Below are positions 63,010 to 64,000 of a stretch of 64,000 nucleotides of DNA, in pieces. The stretch is taken from positions 45,598 to 109,597 of the forward strand of contig JANQJS010000033.1 in NCBI GenBank assembly GCA_028281535.1, read 5' to 3'. Source of the stretch: Sedimentisphaerales bacterium. Its GTDB lineage: Bacteria; Planctomycetota; Phycisphaerae; Sedimentisphaerales; SM23-30. Positions within the stretch are counted from its first letter, which is position 1. Every line of letters starts with the position of its first letter. The notes beneath the pieces are model-generated. The model was not told where the DNA came from. It saw nothing but the letters and a program-made list of their open reading frames with translations, and did not search any database. A program made the translations under genes and the position numbers.

Positions 63010-64000
63010 CTATCTGCTGATAACTGACTCCAACTGGTTCAGCAGAGAATTGATTTCCATTTCAGTTCGGCCAGATGAGGTATCCCACCGAATCGGTTTG
63101 CTATTATCTGAAATATAATTTTCAATTTTACGGCATGCCAAAATAACTGTGGCATGATTTTTATTGCCCATAAAGCGGCCAATTTCTGGAAACGACATGG
63201 TCGTATGTTTCCGAGCCAGGTACATCGCAACAGAACGCGCCAGGCTCGTTGTACGATTCTTTTTCGACGAATGAATATCAGCAGGCGTAATTCCAAAAAA
63301 GGTCGCTACTGCCGCTTCAATGTCAGATAAATGCACAATAGGATCGGTACGAGAAATATGATCCTCCAAAGCTTCCCTTGCCATGACTAATGAGATCGGC
63401 GTGCGACTGAGTGAGGCATACGCTATCACTTTTAGCAATGCCCCTTCCAGCTCGCGAACATTGGCGAGCAAATTGTCAGCAATGTATTCGATCACAGGCT
63501 CCGGAACGTCCTTGTTCATCTCAGCCGCACGCCGACGAAGTATTTCGCAACGTGTTTTGAATTCAGGTGGGTCAACTTTGACGACCATACCAGAAACAAA
63601 ACGGCTCACAAGACTTTCAGATAACTGGCCAATCATTTTTGGATGCGCATCCGATGCAAGGACCACTTGCTTGGAAGCAGTATCAATCGCATTGAACGTA
63701 TGCAAAAATTCTTCCTGGGTTGCTTTCTTGCTGGCCAGGAAATGCACATCATCAATGATCAGTAGATCCGTATGGCGAAAACGCTGACGGAAGGTATCCA
63801 ATTTTCCTGTTTTTAATGATAATACAAATTGATTGGTAAATTCTTCGCCTGAAACATAATTCACAGTCATTTCAGGACGATTAATAATCATTTCATTATA
63901 AATCCCTTGCAGAAGGTGGGTTTTTCCCAAACCACAACCGCCATGAATGAATAAGGGATTAAATTGAGATTTTGGCTCCCGGGCCACGGTTTGTGCGGCG
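63010..64000 (-). CDS. dnaA: Chromosomal replication initiator DnaA, N-terminus cut by the window
   Basis: DnaA binds DnaA boxes at the origin and opens DNA. The visible C-terminal 330 residues carry the AAA+ Walker A in FIHGGCGLGKTHLLQGI, the Walker B DLLIIDDVHFLASK, and sensor regions SRFVSGMVV and NVRELEGALLKVIAYA. The C-terminal DNA-binding domain IV contains the helix-turn-helix signature SFPEIGRFMGNKNHATVILACRKIE. The reading frame continues without interruption to the window edge (AAQTVAREP precedes the first in-frame GTG at 63987), so the true start lies outside. A terminator follows at 62774-62813. Confidence 0.97.
   Translation of the reverse strand, partial: AAQTVAREPKSQFNPLFIHGGCGLGKTHLLQGIYNEMIINRPEMTVNYVSGEEFTNQFVLSLKTGKLDTFRQRFRHTDLLIIDDVHFLASKKATQEEFLHTFNAIDTASKQVVLASDAHPKMIGQLSESLVSRFVSGMVVKVDPPEFKTRCEILRRRAAEMNKDVPEPVIEYIADNLLANVRELEGALLKVIAYASLSRTPISLVMAREALEDHISRTDPIVHLSDIEAAVATFFGITPADIHSSKKNRTTSLARSVAMYLARKHTTMSFPEIGRFMGNKNHATVILACRKIENYISDNSKPIRWDTSSGRTEMEINSLLNQLESVISR

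Overview
The window reads as a chromosomal segment of a planctomycete, most likely of the class Phycisphaerae, with an AT-rich genome (I estimate a bit over 40% GC by eye). The evidence is a combination of traits rather than one marker. There is a PEP-CTERM sorted protein, a giant GLUG-repeat surface protein ending in dockerin-like repeats, and an LptD-like outer-membrane protein. Peptidoglycan genes are present (MurA and the LL-diaminopimelate aminotransferase route), along with an exported alpha-L-fucosidase and LamG protein, and many lipoprotein or signal-peptide hypotheticals. No transposase, integrase, phage gene or CRISPR array is visible.

Layout. 1-3.6 kb is the edge of a surface polysaccharide locus: a NusG-like antiterminator heads a minus-strand operon with UDP-glucose dehydrogenase and UDP-glucuronate decarboxylase, facing a divergent priming sugar transferase. 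3.7-10.4 kb is one giant secreted GLUG-repeat gene. 10.8-21.6 kb is an envelope and housekeeping block on the plus strand: ATP-grasp enzyme, WecA/MraY-type transferase, LptD-like protein, HEAT protein, then a compact dapL-prmC-murA-permease run in which the permease carries a PTS EIIA domain. 21.8-28.5 kb holds a universal stress protein, a large membrane hypothetical, a NagD-like phosphatase, a hemolysin-III protein, an acetyltransferase and a GspC/PilP-like protein. 28.6-33.5 kb carries glycogen phosphorylase and citramalate synthase (cimA). 33.7-43.1 kb holds small hypotheticals, NnrE, a metallo-beta-lactamase-fold enzyme, YjbQ, a probable small RNA, tRNA-Leu, argS, rsfS and dnaK. 43-53 kb is an accessory stretch of PEP-CTERM, GNAT, phosphotransferase, LamG, methyltransferase, HAD and fucosidase genes. 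53.4-55.6 kb is an Rrf2 regulator plus hydroxylamine reductase pair. 55.7-64 kb ends with an aldo/keto reductase, lipoproteins, an alpha/beta-hydrolase, an AAC(3)-like acetyltransferase, a phosphohexomutase and dnaA, which is cut by the window edge.

The most interesting material lies between genes. (1) cimA, the entry enzyme of the pyruvate route to isoleucine, is preceded by a complete transcription attenuator: a sigma70-type promoter, a 17-residue leader peptide with eight isoleucines, a long antiterminator whose 5' arm contains the leader stop codon, and an intrinsic terminator. (2) Downstream of tRNA-Leu is a GC-rich, roughly 100-nt candidate small RNA with its own consensus promoter, an intrinsic terminator and an apical loop holding seven consecutive C. 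(3) dnaK has a perfect match to a sigma54 (-24/-12) promoter, with a dyad about 130 bp upstream that could bind an enhancer protein. (4) Several families of short palindromic repeats, including a 254-bp MITE-like element, are scattered through the intergenic DNA.

All functional names come from motifs read by eye. No database search was run, and start codons were chosen from Shine-Dalgarno sequences, signal peptides and family lengths where these were decisive.
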